This document shows, in pieces, positions 27,212-37,481 of a stretch of 64,000 nucleotides of DNA (its first letter is position 1; every line of letters begins with the position of its first letter). Origin of the DNA: Dechloromonas sp. GTDB taxonomy: Bacteria; Pseudomonadota; Gammaproteobacteria; Burkholderiales; Rhodocyclaceae. The stretch covers positions 46,759 through 110,758 of the forward strand of contig JAEUOG010000064.1 of assembly GCA_016790815.1 (NCBI GenBank). Direction: 5' to 3'. Below the pieces are notes generated by a model, which did not search any database, was not told the origin of the DNA, and saw nothing but the letters and a program-made list of their open reading frames with translations. The translations under genes and the position numbers were made by a program.

Positions 27212-27955
27212 ATGGATCGTCTGATCTACACCGCCATGACCGGCGCCAAGCATGTCTTCATGCAGCAGGCCGGGACAGCGAACAATCTGGCCAATGCCAG
27301 CACGGTGGGATTCAAGGCGCAGGAGCATCGTTTTCGGGCGGTGCCTGTCCTGGGCGAAGCCATGCCTACGCGGGCGTTTGTAGTGGACGCTTCGGTCAGC
27401 GATGTCATGGACGAAGGTCCATTGATGTTTACCGGCAACAATCTTGATGTCGCAGTCAATGGCAAGGGCTGGCTGGCCGTGCAGTTGCCGGATGGTAGCG
27501 AAGCCTATACCCGTGCCGGTAGCCTCGAAGTCGATGTAACAGGCTTGCTGCTGACCAAAAGTGGCTATCCGCTGGTTGGTGATGGTGGCCCAATCAATGT
27601 GCCGCCGGACAATCGGGTTGAGATTGCGCCCGATGGAACTGTCTCCGTCATTCCCAAATTTGGCACGCCGAATAACGCCAGCGCGATCGGCAGGATCAAG
27701 CTGGTCAATCCGCCTGAGGCTGCGCTGGTTCGCGGGGCTGATGGATTGTTCCGGGTGAACAACGGCCAGCCGGCGGCGAGGGATGATGGCGTCAAGCTGA
27801 CCGCTGGCACGCTTGAGGGCAGCAACGTCAATGTGACCGATGCCATGGTCAATCTGATCAGTTTGTCCCGCCAATTCGAAATGCAGATAAAGCTCTTGCA
27901 GACGGCTGATACCAACGCCCAGCGGGCTGATCAGCTGCTGTCATTAAACGCCTGA
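27212..27955 (+). CDS. flgF: FlgF proximal rod protein
   Basis: FlgF is a rod subunit of 247 residues. It begins [21 protein letters not shown] and then [14 protein letters not shown], and ends with the rod C-terminal helix ([26 protein letters not shown]). The MDRxIYxAMTGA opening distinguishes FlgF from FlgG. It lies 28 bases after flgE. Confidence 0.96.
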   Translation: MDRLIYTAMTGAKHVFMQQAGTANNLANASTVGFKAQEHRFRAVPVLGEAMPTRAFVVDASVSDVMDEGPLMFTGNNLDVAVNGKGWLAVQLPDGSEAYTRAGSLEVDVTGLLLTKSGYPLVGDGGPINVPPDNRVEIAPDGTVSVIPKFGTPNNASAIGRIKLVNPPEAALVRGADGLFRVNNGQPAARDDGVKLTAGTLEGSNVNVTDAMVNLISLSRQFEMQIKLLQTADTNAQRADQLLSLNA

Positions 27956-27968
27956 TAGGACCCGCCTC

Positions 27969-28751
27969 ATGATTCGCTCCCTGTGGATTGCCCGAACCGG
28001 ACTCGATGCCCAGCAGACCCAACTGGATGTCATTGCAAACAACCTGGCCAACGTCAGCACCAACGGTTTCAAGCGTTCGCGGGCGGTGTTTGAGGACTTG
28101 TTGTATCAGACCATCCGGCAACCCGGCGCCCAGTCCTCGCAACAAACCCAGATTCCGACCGGTCTGCAACTGGGCACGGGGGCTAGGCCGATTTCTACAG
28201 CCCATCTCTTTTCTCAGGGCAATTTACAGAAAACGGACAATTCGCTCGACGTGGCGATTCAGGGTGAAGGTTTTTTCCAGATCCTGCTGCCCGATGGTAC
28301 GACCGGTTACACCCGCGATGGGTCCTTCCAGAAGGATAACCAGGGGCAGATCGTGACCTCGAACGGTTATCCGCTGTCGCCGAACATTACCATCCCCGCC
28401 AATGCCCTCACGGTCTCGATTGGCACTGATGGCACGGTGAGCGTGACGCAGTCCGGAAGTGCTGCATCGACCCAGATTGGCAGCATCCAGGTGGCGACTT
28501 TTATCAATGCCGGTGGTTTGCAGAGCATGGGCCAGAATTTGTTTCTGGAGACGGCGGCGAGCGGAACGCCAACGCCGAATACACCTGGATCGAATGGCGC
28601 TGGCCTGGTGAATCAGGGCTATGTCGAAACATCAAATGTCAACGTCGCCGAGGAGTTGGTGAGCATGATCCAGACGCAGCGTGCCTACGAACTCAACTCG
28701 AAGGTGATATCAACTTCCGATGCCATGCTGGGGCGTCTGACCCAGCTGTGA
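27969..28751 (+). CDS. flgG: FlgG distal rod protein
   Basis: FlgG forms the distal rod. The 260 residues open [20 protein letters not shown], a diagnostic start, with [25 protein letters not shown], and close with [24 protein letters not shown]. Length equals that of typical FlgG. Confidence 0.98.
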   Translation: MIRSLWIARTGLDAQQTQLDVIANNLANVSTNGFKRSRAVFEDLLYQTIRQPGAQSSQQTQIPTGLQLGTGARPISTAHLFSQGNLQKTDNSLDVAIQGEGFFQILLPDGTTGYTRDGSFQKDNQGQIVTSNGYPLSPNITIPANALTVSIGTDGTVSVTQSGSAASTQIGSIQVATFINAGGLQSMGQNLFLETAASGTPTPNTPGSNGAGLVNQGYVETSNVNVAEELVSMIQTQRAYELNSKVISTSDAMLGRLTQL

Positions 28752-28760
28752 GGTAAAGCC

Positions 28761-29423
28761 ATGAAATCCATTTTTTGGCTATTTGTCGCGTTGACCGCAG
28801 CTGGTTGTTCGACCGTCCCCGCGACCAACGTGCACCAGCCGATGTCTGCGCGCCCCGCGGTACGCTATGACACTCCGATGGCCAACGGCGCAATTTTCCA
28901 AGCGAATGCCAGCCGTCCGATGTTTGAGGACCGGCGAGCCCGTTTCGTCGGTGACACCATTACTGTGACCATCACCGAAAGCACTTCGGCGTCAACTTCT
29001 TCGAACGCCTCACTCGATAGGTCGAGTACCGCAACTGCCTCAATCTCGGGTTTGAGCAAGGTCCCGGCGAGTAAGTTGTTGAATGGAGTGAACCTTAATG
29101 CCAGTAGCGCCAACGCCTTTAGCGGCGAAGGTGAGGCGGCCAACAAGAATGCCTTTTCCGGCAACATGACAGTGACCGTGATCGACGTGATGCCCAATGG
29201 AAACCTGTTGGTTTCAGGCGAAAAACAGGTTTCGATTGGTCGTGAGCAGGAGTTCGTGCGGATTTCCGGCATCGTTAACCCCAGTTTTGTCAGCGCCTTC
29301 AACGTGATCGAATCGTCAAAAATAGCCGATGCTCGGATCGAGTACAAATCGTCCGGGCAAGTGGCTGATGGCCAGATGATGGGTTGGCTGGCACGGTTCT
29401 TCCTTACAGTCATGCCATTCTAG
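28761..29423 (+). CDS. flgH: FlgH L-ring lipoprotein
   Basis: FlgH forms the outer-membrane L-ring. The 220-residue protein has a lipoprotein signal (MKSIFWLFVALTAAGC, lipid Cys16) and the L-ring domain (RARFVGDTITVTITESTSAS; GNLLVSGEKQVSIGREQEFVRISGIVNP segment). It is followed by flgI. Confidence 0.97.
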   Translation: MKSIFWLFVALTAAGCSTVPATNVHQPMSARPAVRYDTPMANGAIFQANASRPMFEDRRARFVGDTITVTITESTSASTSSNASLDRSSTATASISGLSKVPASKLLNGVNLNASSANAFSGEGEAANKNAFSGNMTVTVIDVMPNGNLLVSGEKQVSIGREQEFVRISGIVNPSFVSAFNVIESSKIADARIEYKSSGQVADGQMMGWLARFFLTVMPF

Positions 29424-29445
29424 GAAAATTCTTCGGAGAGGCATC

Positions 29446-30540
29446 ATGAGAGCGAGTTGCGGCAAACTGTTCCGGCATACGGCAATTCTGGCCGCGTTCC
29501 TGTTGCCGCTCTGGTCGCAGCCTGTGCTGGCCGAGCGCATCAAGGATCTGGCCAGTATTCAAGGTGTCCGCAGTAACCAGTTGATCGGCTACGGCATTGT
29601 CGTCGGGCTCGATAGTACAGGCGACCAGACGACGCAAACGCCATTCACCACACAGGCCATCAGCAATATGCTGTCTCAACTGGGGGTCAATCTGACAGAG
29701 GCCCAGTCGCGGGCGCTACAACTCAAGAATGTCGCTGCTGTCATGGTGACAGCCAGCCTGCCGGCTTACTCGCGGCCGGGCCAGACCATCGACGTGACGG
29801 TCTCGTCAATGGGTAACGCCAAGAGTATTCGTGGTGGCACCTTGCTGATGACCCAGTTGAAAGGTGCTGACGGACAGGTCTATGCCATTGCCCAGGGTAA
29901 CGTGCTGGTTGGCGGTGTGGGTGCCTCTTCGGGCGGTTCCAAGGTGGCAGTCAACCACCTTTCTGCAGGCAGGGTTCCTGGTGGAGCAACGGTCGAACGT
30001 GAAGTGCCAACTGCGGTGGGCCAAGGTGGTTTTGTCTATTTGGAACTGGTTAATACAGATTTCGGAACAGCGCAAAATATGGTTGAGGCGATCAATAGAG
30101 CTGTTGCGCCAGGGACGGCGCGAGCCATCGATGGTCGCCGGATTGCGGTACGTGCGCCTGACGATATGGACGCCCGTGTTGCCTTTCTTGGTCGCCTGGA
30201 AAATCTGGATGTCAAACCGGCAGTCGGCAGTGCGCTGGTGGTCATCAATCCGCGAACCGGTTCGGTGGTCATGAATCAGAAAGTAACCCTCGAACCCTGC
30301 GCGGTGGCGCATGGCAGCCTTTCCGTGGTTGTTGACGCGGGGAATCAGGCGACCGGACAACCGGCGGATATTCAGGTAACCCAAGCCAACGGCAGCCTGA
30401 TGAACATCAAGGCCGGGGCCAATCTGGCAGATGTGGTCAAGGCGCTCAACGCGCTTGGCGCCAACCCACTCGATCTTCTGGCCATTCTTCAGGCCATGAA
30501 GGCGGCGGGCGCCTTGCGCGCCGAGCTTGAAGTGATCTGA
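29446..30540 (+). CDS. flgI: FlgI P-ring protein
   Basis: FlgI forms the periplasmic P-ring around the rod. The 364-residue protein has a Sec signal peptide ending near residue 30 (QPVLA) and the family's start of mature protein (ERIKDLASIQGVRSNQLIGYG). Later conserved segments include GGTLLMTQLKGADGQVYAIAQG. Assembly depends on FlgA in the family. Confidence 0.98.
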   Translation: MRASCGKLFRHTAILAAFLLPLWSQPVLAERIKDLASIQGVRSNQLIGYGIVVGLDSTGDQTTQTPFTTQAISNMLSQLGVNLTEAQSRALQLKNVAAVMVTASLPAYSRPGQTIDVTVSSMGNAKSIRGGTLLMTQLKGADGQVYAIAQGNVLVGGVGASSGGSKVAVNHLSAGRVPGGATVEREVPTAVGQGGFVYLELVNTDFGTAQNMVEAINRAVAPGTARAIDGRRIAVRAPDDMDARVAFLGRLENLDVKPAVGSALVVINPRTGSVVMNQKVTLEPCAVAHGSLSVVVDAGNQATGQPADIQVTQANGSLMNIKAGANLADVVKALNALGANPLDLLAILQAMKAAGALRAELEVI

Positions 30541-30555
30541 GCGGTAGTCGGCCAG

Positions 30556-31512
30556 ATGAAAATTCAAGATACGCCTAACCGGGCCGCCTTTGATGTCAAG
30601 GGAACGCAGGATATTCGAGCCCAGTTTCAGAAAGATCCGCAGCAAGGATTGAAAGCAGCCGCCCAGCAATTCGAGGCGCTTTTCCTGCAGATGGTAATGA
30701 AGAGCATGCGTGATGCCACGCCGCAGGATGGGTTGCTCAATAGCGATCAATCCCGTTTTTACACGGGCATGCTTGACCAGCAGATGGCGCAGAACATGGC
30801 ATCGAGTCGCGGCGGGGTCGGCTTTGCTCGTCTGATTGAACAGCAGCTTGGCCAGCACATGACGACCGCCAAAGGGCAAGGCGAACTGACCGCACCGGCA
30901 ACTGCTGCCGCCAAGGACTTGCCGCTTGCCGTTTCCGACGTGAGCCATTTGCAGCACAGACCGGTGCCCAGTGGCCTGCCGACTTCCGCATCCTATGGCA
31001 CCAACGCTGCAGTAGCGCCAGCCGTCAGTCAGGAGGCGCCTGCGTCGTCGAAAGAGTTCGTCAATCGCGTTTGGCCACATGCAGTCGAAGCCTCACGGTC
31101 AACCGGAATTCCGCCCGTATTTCTGGTTGGTCATTCGGCCCTTGAGAGCGGCTGGGGCCGGGGCGAGATACGCAAACCGGACGGTTCCAACAGTTTCAAC
31201 CTGTTCGGGATCAAGGCAGGAAAAAACTGGACGGGCGATACCGTCGATGCAGTTACCACCGAATACGTCGATGGCCAGCCTGTCAAGGTGACGGAACGTT
31301 TTCGCGCCTACGCTTCCTATGAGGAGAGCTTTCGCGACTATGCCAATCTGCTTCGGAATAGCCCACGCTATACCGGGGTGATTGGCTCGCAGGATGGCAC
31401 AGAGTTTGCTCGACGTTTACAACAAGCAGGGTATGCCACTGATCCCATGTATGCCGACAAACTCTCGCGCATCATCAATGGACCTACGCTGCGCCAGGCC
31501 CTCATCGGTTAA
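30556..31512 (+). CDS. flgJ: FlgJ rod cap / peptidoglycan hydrolase
   Basis: This 318-residue two-domain FlgJ has an N-terminal rod-binding domain (AAQQFEALFLQMVMKSMRDA, about 30-105), a linker, and a C-terminal glucosaminidase-type muramidase domain (about 155-315) with a catalytic glutamate in HSALESGWGRGEI. It caps the rod and opens the wall for it. The full-length fusion form is typical of beta- and gammaproteobacteria. Confidence 0.97.
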   Translation: MKIQDTPNRAAFDVKGTQDIRAQFQKDPQQGLKAAAQQFEALFLQMVMKSMRDATPQDGLLNSDQSRFYTGMLDQQMAQNMASSRGGVGFARLIEQQLGQHMTTAKGQGELTAPATAAAKDLPLAVSDVSHLQHRPVPSGLPTSASYGTNAAVAPAVSQEAPASSKEFVNRVWPHAVEASRSTGIPPVFLVGHSALESGWGRGEIRKPDGSNSFNLFGIKAGKNWTGDTVDAVTTEYVDGQPVKVTERFRAYASYEESFRDYANLLRNSPRYTGVIGSQDGTEFARRLQQAGYATDPMYADKLSRIINGPTLRQALIG

Positions 31513-31519
31513 TCCGCCC

Positions 31520-31546
31520 TCAATATTTCGGATTTGCGGCCGTTAT
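31520..31546 (+). promoter_or_regulatory. Sigma28 (FliA) promoter of flgK
   Basis: TCAATATT (31520-31527), an 11-base spacer and GCCGTTAT (31539-31546) resemble TAAAGTTT-N11-GCCGATAA, with the GCCG core exact. It lies 27 bases before flgK, in the 60-base gap after flgJ, so flgKL can be boosted as late genes. Confidence 0.75.
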
Positions 31547-31572
31547 TGGAGTTGTAGAGTAAAGGAATTGCT

Positions 31573-33594
31573 ATGGGCAGCGGAATGCTTTCAATCGGGA
31601 TTACCGGGATACAAGCGGCGCAAATTGGGCTTGAGACGACTCAGCACAACATCGCAAACGCCAATACGCCTGGCTATAGCCGCCAATACATTCAGCAGTC
31701 GGCGGGCATTCCGCGGCTGACTGGTTCTGGCTACTTCGGTAGCGGTACGACGGTAGACACGGTTCGTCGTGCTTACGATAAATATCTGACGGCCCAGACT
31801 TTTGCAGCCCAGGCAACCGCCTCCGAATATCAAACTCAGTTGGCCAAGCTTAGCCAGGTGGACAATATGTTGGGCGATCCGACATCTGGCCTGGCCCCGG
31901 CCATGCAGGATTTCTTTTCCGGCGTACAACAGGTGGCCGCGAATCCGTCACTTGTCTCCGCGCGTCAGAGCATGTTGTCCTCAGCAGAGTCTCTGGCCAG
32001 TCGCTTTAACTCAATGTCTGGTCGCCTAAGTGAGCTATACGATAGCGTCAATGGCGAGATAGCCAGTGAAATCGAGTTGATTAACGTTTACGCCGAGCAA
32101 CTGGCGGAGGTGAATGGCCAGATCACGCGTGCGATAGCCTCGACCAACCAGTCGCCAAACGATTTGCTGGATTTGCGCGACCAGATGGTCGCCGATCTGA
32201 ACGAGCACGTGCGGGTGACGACTGTCGAAGACTCGATAGGCAACTTCAATGTTTTTATCGGCAATGGTCAGCAATTGGTGGTTGGCTCCGTCGTGAATGG
32301 GCTTGTCCCGATGACCTCGAGTTCAGATCCAGAGCGTATCATCGTTGGCTTGCGTGGGCAGTCAGGTGTTGTCCAGGAGTTGTCGGAGTCCCTGATTGAA
32401 GGAGGTGCTCTCGGCGGTTTGATGAAGTTTCGCGCCAACTCTCTTGATGATGCGACGAATACGCTGGGGCAGATCGCTGCGTCGCTGGCCCTGACCTTCA
32501 ATGCCCAGCATGCGCTAGGACAGGATCTGGAGGGATTGAACCAGACTTCTTCGACAGCAGGCTTTCAGGCAGATTTTTTCACTGTTTCCCAGCCCAAGGT
32601 GCTCGCCAGCAGTACGTCGGCCGCTACCGTGACTGCCAGCTTCTTGCCGCCTGCAGGTGACCCTGCGACGGGAAACTTCAAGACGAATTTGACGGGTAGT
32701 GACTATGTCTTACGAGGTGACGGAAGCAACCTGACGCTGACCCGCCAGTCCGACGGAAAGGCATGGACAGCGGCAACAGTTGCGGCCTTGAATACCTCCA
32801 TCGCGACTGAAGGTTTCAGTATTACGGGATCGCCGACGGCCAATGTCGATTACCTCATTGAGCCTACCCGCGATGCAGCGAAAAATCTTCAGATCAATTC
32901 TGCGATAGCCGCTGATGTCAAGCGTATCGCGGTGGCTGCGCCAAGCGTAACTTCGCTGGGTTCAACAAATACTGGTTCGTTGGAGGTGGGTCAAGGAACT
33001 GTTTCAGATGGTTATTCGCTCTCTAGTTTGCCGACGTTTACCTACACAACAGGCACTACAGCAGCCAACGGAACATTTAGCATCAGTGTTGCTGGGGCAG
33101 TCACGGCGTACTATGCCGATGGAAGCTCTGTTTCCGGTGCCGCAGTGTCTTCAGTCAATCGGCTGAATGGTACTTCTGAGTTGGCACGGATCACCTACAA
33201 TGGCATTTCGGTCGATGTTTCCGGATTGCCGGCTGGAGGCGATACCTTCAGCATCGCAGCGAATACCGGTGGCGTTTCCGATAGTCGTAACGCGGTAAAG
33301 CTGGCGGCATTGCAGACGCAAAATACGATGGAAGGCGGTAAAGCAACTTTCCAGGGTAGTTATGCCAGTCTGGTCAGCGGTGTTGGTTCGGTAACCCGCC
33401 AGGTCAAGATCAGCGGAGAGTCACAGAAAGCCCTGCTCAAACAGAATGAATTGGCGCGTTCGGCAGTATCGGGTGTTAATCTTGATGAGGAGGCGGCAAA
33501 TTTGATCCGCTATCAGCAGGCCTATCAGGCATCAGCCCGATCACTTGACATTGCTTCGAAGCTGTTTGATACGCTTCTCGGCATCAGCAATTAG
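31573..33594 (+). CDS. flgK: FlgK hook-filament junction protein 1
   Basis: FlgK joins hook to filament. The 673-residue protein has the conserved N-terminus (GITGIQAAQIGLETTQHNIANANTPGYSRQ), long coiled segments, a variable central domain of about 350 residues rich in Ser/Thr/Gly, and the C-terminal NLDEEAANLIRYQQAYQAS motif. It is longer than enterobacterial FlgK (about 550) because of the central insertion. AAAGGAA site upstream. Confidence 0.96.
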   Translation: MGSGMLSIGITGIQAAQIGLETTQHNIANANTPGYSRQYIQQSAGIPRLTGSGYFGSGTTVDTVRRAYDKYLTAQTFAAQATASEYQTQLAKLSQVDNMLGDPTSGLAPAMQDFFSGVQQVAANPSLVSARQSMLSSAESLASRFNSMSGRLSELYDSVNGEIASEIELINVYAEQLAEVNGQITRAIASTNQSPNDLLDLRDQMVADLNEHVRVTTVEDSIGNFNVFIGNGQQLVVGSVVNGLVPMTSSSDPERIIVGLRGQSGVVQELSESLIEGGALGGLMKFRANSLDDATNTLGQIAASLALTFNAQHALGQDLEGLNQTSSTAGFQADFFTVSQPKVLASSTSAATVTASFLPPAGDPATGNFKTNLTGSDYVLRGDGSNLTLTRQSDGKAWTAATVAALNTSIATEGFSITGSPTANVDYLIEPTRDAAKNLQINSAIAADVKRIAVAAPSVTSLGSTNTGSLEVGQGTVSDGYSLSSLPTFTYTTGTTAANGTFSISVAGAVTAYYADGSSVSGAAVSSVNRLNGTSELARITYNGISVDVSGLPAGGDTFSIAANTGGVSDSRNAVKLAALQTQNTMEGGKATFQGSYASLVSGVGSVTRQVKISGESQKALLKQNELARSAVSGVNLDEEAANLIRYQQAYQASARSLDIASKLFDTLLGISN

Positions 33595-33605
33595 GGAGTG
33601 ACATC

Positions 33606-34829
33606 ATGCGCATCAGTACTTCGATGATGTTCGAAACCGGAACGCAGAATATGCTGCAGTTGCAGACTGGTTTGTACAAGCTGCAAAATCAGCTCTCCAC
33701 CGGGCGCCGTATTCTGACCCCGGCGGACGATCCTGTTGCGGCTGCACAGGCACTTGTAATTCGTCAGCGTCAGTCGATCAATACCCAGTTTATCGACAAT
33801 CAGGGCAATGCCGAGAGTCAGCTCGCCAGTCTGGAAAGCCGCCTCGCAGGGGTTGGTGATCTGATTCAGGCGGTCAAGACTCGTGCTGTCGAGGCCGGCA
33901 ATGGGGCCTATAGTGACAGCGACCGGCGAACGATTTCAGCCGAAATTCGAGAGCGTTTTGACGAGTTGGTGGGTTTGGCCAATAGTTCCGATGCCATGGG
34001 CAACTACGTGTTTTCCGGATTCCGTGGCGACACACAACCCTTCTCCACGACAGGCGCTGCCGGCAGCAGAACGACAGCATATGACGGAGACGATGGTAAG
34101 CGGCAATTACAGGTTGAGACTGGGCGTTTTATGGATGTCACCGAGTCGGGGCGCGATGTCTTCATGAATATACCGCAAGGTAACGGTCAGTTCATGTTCA
34201 AGGCAGATTCGGCAAATACGGGAACCGGTGTCGTGGGAGCTTCATCGCTTATCACCGGGTACGATGACAGCAGCTATCAATTGAAATTCAACGCGAACAG
34301 TACCTACGATCTGACGGTGACCACCAATGGGGTTTCAACCGTTACTGCGGGGGTGGGTTACACTAGCGGGGCGGATATTACCCTTGGTCCTGTCGGTCAA
34401 CAGTTCAAGATCAGTATCTCCGGTACGCCGGCTGCCAACGATACATTCGAAATTGAACCGGCCACCAACCAGGATATTTTCAAAACGCTGGACAACATGA
34501 TCAAGGCGCTGGAAGGGAACGTTTCATCCAGCGCAGCAAGTCGTGCTGCTTTTCAGAACCAGATGACTGGCATCGGTGAAAGTCTGGATCAGGCGCTGGA
34601 CCATATTCTCACCAAGCAAACTTCGATCGGTGCCCGGCGCATTGAGTTGCAGTCTCTGACAGATGTCGCCACCGATTTGAACATTCAGTACAAGCAGGAT
34701 ATCTCCAAGCTTCAGGACCTTGATTACACCGAAGCAATTTCCGATTTGACCAATCAGAAAATGGTCCTTGAAGCCGCTCAGCTTTCCTTCAAGCAGGTTA
34801 GCCAGTTGTCGCTGTTCAATTTCCTATGA
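33606..34829 (+). CDS. flgL: FlgL hook-filament junction protein 3
   Basis: FlgL is the second junction protein. The 407 residues start with the flagellin-like MRISTSMMFETGTQNMLQLQ and LQNQLSTGRRILTPADDPVAA, and end in a flagellin-like C-terminal helix (EAISDLTNQKMVLEAAQLSFKQVSQLSLFNFL). The start is 12 bases after flgK. Its stop overlaps the next lipoprotein gene by four bases. Confidence 0.96.
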   Translation: MRISTSMMFETGTQNMLQLQTGLYKLQNQLSTGRRILTPADDPVAAAQALVIRQRQSINTQFIDNQGNAESQLASLESRLAGVGDLIQAVKTRAVEAGNGAYSDSDRRTISAEIRERFDELVGLANSSDAMGNYVFSGFRGDTQPFSTTGAAGSRTTAYDGDDGKRQLQVETGRFMDVTESGRDVFMNIPQGNGQFMFKADSANTGTGVVGASSLITGYDDSSYQLKFNANSTYDLTVTTNGVSTVTAGVGYTSGADITLGPVGQQFKISISGTPAANDTFEIEPATNQDIFKTLDNMIKALEGNVSSSAASRAAFQNQMTGIGESLDQALDHILTKQTSIGARRIELQSLTDVATDLNIQYKQDISKLQDLDYTEAISDLTNQKMVLEAAQLSFKQVSQLSLFNFL

Positions 34830-35284
34830 AGCGGATTGGCGCCGCTGTGATCGCAGCCACCTTGCTGGCTGGTTGCGGGGGGACTCCCCTTGTTCCGAAC
34901 AAGACTATTCAGCTGACCGCCACAACCGGTGTCAGCCTGTCTACGCTGGCTACTGCCGCGGTGGTTGGCGCGGCGATATATGTGGTCTACGATCCGCTAG
35001 CACCGAACTGGGAGATCGAGGAATCCAAGCTGTCGCCTGATGTGTATCGTTTCTCCATGAAGATGAAGCGTTACCACACCGGCGGCGCAGGGGAGTCCGT
35101 GCAGATTCTCAAGCGGCGCGCCAGCCAGTTGCAATACGAAAATGGTTATTCCAGCTACCAGATTCTGGAATACGCCGAGGGTATCGACTCTCAAACAATT
35201 GGTGCCCGGCGCATGGCCGAAGGGACAATACGGCTGGTTCAGCGTCAGGATGCTGATTCCTACAAAATGAATGAGCGCTACTGA
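34826..35284 (+). CDS. Small lipoprotein of unknown function coupled to flgL
   Basis: This 152-residue protein has a lipoprotein signal with lipobox LLAGC (Cys17), then a hydrophobic stretch (VSLSTLATAAVVGAAIYVVYDP, about 34-56) and a soluble part with KRYHTGGAGESVQILKRRA and EYAEGIDSQTIGARRMAEGTIRLVQ. I do not recognise a named family. Its ATG overlaps the flgL stop (ATGA), so it is translationally coupled to the flagellar operon, and it converges on fliR with a 7-base overlap of their ends. A role in the flagellum is inference from position only. Confidence 0.85.
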   Translation: MKRIGAAVIAATLLAGCGGTPLVPNKTIQLTATTGVSLSTLATAAVVGAAIYVVYDPLAPNWEIEESKLSPDVYRFSMKMKRYHTGGAGESVQILKRRASQLQYENGYSSYQILEYAEGIDSQTIGARRMAEGTIRLVQRQDADSYKMNERY

Positions 35285-36063
35285 TTGGCGGGAACTGCGA
35301 AGCCCAGTATTGCGCTGAGGGCGTATTCGTAGAGCCCTTGAAGCGGAGTCGCCAGGTAGTTCATGCTGATAGTCAGTGCGACGAAACCGCCGATCATCGT
35401 GATCGGAAAACCCAGTGCGAAGATGTTCAGTTGCGGCGCAGCTCGCGTCAAAACCGCGAGCGCAATATTGGTGATCATCAGCGCGACCACGACGGGCAGT
35501 GCTAGCAAGACTCCGACCGAGAACATTTTTGTCCCGAGTTCGACCAGGTTAAGCCAGCTCGCTGCCAGCAATGGCGTTGTGCTGACCGGGATGGCATAGA
35601 AACTCTGGGCCAGGGTCGCGATGTACATGAGATGCCCATTAAGGGATAGAAACAGCAGGAAGCTGATCAGGCCCAGAAACTCGCCCATGACAGGTGTCTG
35701 TGAGGCACTCATGGGGTCGTAAGCCGTCGCGAAGCCGAGACCCATCTGGGCGCTGATGAACTCTCCGGCTACATCCACAGCAGCAAAGACGATGCGGGCA
35801 GCAAAACCCATTCCTATGCCGATCAACATCTGCTGCGCCATTATCCAGAGGCCAGCCAGCGAACCCGGCGCAACGTCAGGCATCGGAGGAAGTGCCGGGG
35901 CGATCGCCATGGCGATGCCCAGACCGAGTATGAGGCGTGTGCGACGGGGGATGCCGGCAGAGCCCCAGAGCGGAGATGTCGCAATGAAGGCCAGGATCCG
36001 GGTCAGCGGAAAGGCAAAAGCGACGATCCAGGCGTCTAGTTGTGCCGTGGTTATGTCGAGCAT
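35278..36063 (-). CDS. fliR: FliR flagellar export gate protein
   Basis: FliR is part of the FliPQR export channel. The 261-residue protein has about six membrane segments and typical features (WIVAFAFPLTRILAFIATSPLWG; GLGFATAYDPMSASQTPVMG). It is the last gene of the fliF-to-fliR minus-strand array, directly after fliQ. Confidence 0.96.
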   Translation of the reverse strand: MLDITTAQLDAWIVAFAFPLTRILAFIATSPLWGSAGIPRRTRLILGLGIAMAIAPALPPMPDVAPGSLAGLWIMAQQMLIGIGMGFAARIVFAAVDVAGEFISAQMGLGFATAYDPMSASQTPVMGEFLGLISFLLFLSLNGHLMYIATLAQSFYAIPVSTTPLLAASWLNLVELGTKMFSVGVLLALPVVVALMITNIALAVLTRAAPQLNIFALGFPITMIGGFVALTISMNYLATPLQGLYEYALSAILGFAVPANQ

Positions 36064-36065
36064 GA

Positions 36066-36335
36066 TCAGCCGATCAGCTGCGGAATGCTCTCGAACAGAC
36101 GCTGGATGTAGTCAATCATGTATTGCAGCATCCAGGGGCCGACGAGGATCAGAACCAGGAACATGACGACCAGCTTCGGGACAAACTGCAACGTTGCTTC
36201 GTTAAGCTGGGTTGCTGCCTGAAAAATGCTGACGATAAGGCCGACAATCAATGCCGAGAGCAACATCGGCGCAGCCATGATCAGCGTAACCTCAATGGCC
36301 TGGCGGCCGATTTCCATGACGACGCCCGGGGTCAT
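36066..36335 (-). CDS. fliQ: FliQ flagellar export gate protein
   Basis: This 89-residue protein has two membrane helices (about 15-38 and 48-72) and the FliQ opening [23 protein letters not shown]-like sequence. Length and order between fliP and fliR are standard. Overlaps the fliP end by four bases. Confidence 0.96.
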   Translation of the reverse strand: MTPGVVMEIGRQAIEVTLIMAAPMLLSALIVGLIVSIFQAATQLNEATLQFVPKLVVMFLVLILVGPWMLQYMIDYIQRLFESIPQLIG

Positions 36336-37078
36336 GGGTTGAAGCTTTTGACCAGTGAGCCGATAACGAGATGCCAGCCATCGACGAGGACGAAGAGCAT
36401 CAGCTTGAAGGGCAGTGCAACCATGACCGGCGACATCATCATCATACCCATCGACATCAGCAGACTGGCTACCACCATGTCGATGATCAGGAAGGGGATG
36501 AATATGATGAATCCGATCTGAAACGCCGTTTTCAACTCACTGATGACGAAGGCAGGCACCAGGACGCGCAGAGGAATGTCGTCCGGTTTCTCGAATTTGT
36601 CGACCTTGGCAACACTCGCCAGCATGGCGATGTCCGCCTCTCGGGTTTGGCGCAGCATGAAGCTGCGCATTGGTACCGCTGCCCGCTCGCCAGCCTGGGC
36701 GATGTTGATCTTGTTCTCAGATAGCGGAAGATAGGCGTCGGTATAGACCTTGTCGAGGGTCGGCGACATGATGAAAAAAGTCAGGAACAGGGATAGCGCA
36801 ACCAGAATCTGATTGGGCGGCGATGTCTGCGTGCCCATGGCGTGGCGGAGCAGGGAGAGCACGATGATGATGCGGGTGAAGCTCGTCATCATCAAAATGG
36901 CGGCCGGCAGGAAGGTCAGCGCCGTAAGGAAGAGCAGCGTCTGGATGGTCAGGCTGTAGGTGGTGCCGCCGCCGCTCGAAGGCGTACTCGTAACCGATGG
37001 TAGTCCGCCTGCAGCCTGGGCAAGTGCGATGATCGGAGGGAGCAGCAGGGCGAGCCCAAATGTGACTCGCTTAAGCAT
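36332..37078 (-). CDS. fliP: FliP flagellar export gate protein
   Basis: FliP forms the core pentamer of the export channel. The 248-residue protein has a cleavable-looking signal (about 1-22), membrane segments (about 45-70, 88-105, 185-210, 220-245) and FliP signatures ([43 protein letters not shown] region). It overlaps fliO by eight bases. Confidence 0.97.
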   Translation of the reverse strand: MLKRVTFGLALLLPPIIALAQAAGGLPSVTSTPSSGGGTTYSLTIQTLLFLTALTFLPAAILMMTSFTRIIIVLSLLRHAMGTQTSPPNQILVALSLFLTFFIMSPTLDKVYTDAYLPLSENKINIAQAGERAAVPMRSFMLRQTREADIAMLASVAKVDKFEKPDDIPLRVLVPAFVISELKTAFQIGFIIFIPFLIIDMVVASLLMSMGMMMMSPVMVALPFKLMLFVLVDGWHLVIGSLVKSFNP

Positions 37079-37481
37079 TGTTCTGGCGTTCCTTGATGGA
37101 CTTTAGCCACTGCGCAAATGGCGCTTCAACGCTGCCGGTGGCGGCCTCAATATCCACGCTGCTTCCCTTTGGGAGTTGATGCAGTGTTCGAATCTGTCCT
37201 GGGACGATGCCAATGACCAGCCAGGTTTCGCCCACTTCGACCAGTACGATACGCTCGCGCGGACCCAGTGCAACGCCGCCGACGATCTTCATGCCACCCT
37301 GGCCGAACCCTTTGCCTCCCGAGAGTTTGCGGGCTAGCCAGGCGGTCCCGAAAAGCAGCCCGACGATGAGCAGAAGGGCGAGCATTGCCTGGACGTAGGT
37401 GCCGGCCGGAATGCCAGGGTTGGCGGCGTCGGCAGCCCACGCGGTGATGGGCAGCAGCAGTGGAAATGTTAGACGCAGCAA
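37071..37481 (-). CDS. fliO: FliO export apparatus assembly protein
   Basis: FliO helps FliP assemble. The 136-residue protein has an N-terminal signal-like segment, one membrane helix (about 30-50) and a small cytoplasmic domain ([29 protein letters not shown]), the usual FliO core. A 136-base gap separates it from fliN, larger than other gaps in this array. Confidence 0.9.
   Translation of the reverse strand: MLRLTFPLLLPITAWAADAANPGIPAGTYVQAMLALLLIVGLLFGTAWLARKLSGGKGFGQGGMKIVGGVALGPRERIVLVEVGETWLVIGIVPGQIRTLHQLPKGSSVDIEAATGSVEAPFAQWLKSIKERQNNA

Noticed and set aside
25306-31080. Long minus-strand frames (416 and 424 codons) opposite flgD-flgE and flgI-flgJ
   Set aside because: They are antisense to clear flagellar genes, lack ribosome sites and show no recognisable protein features.
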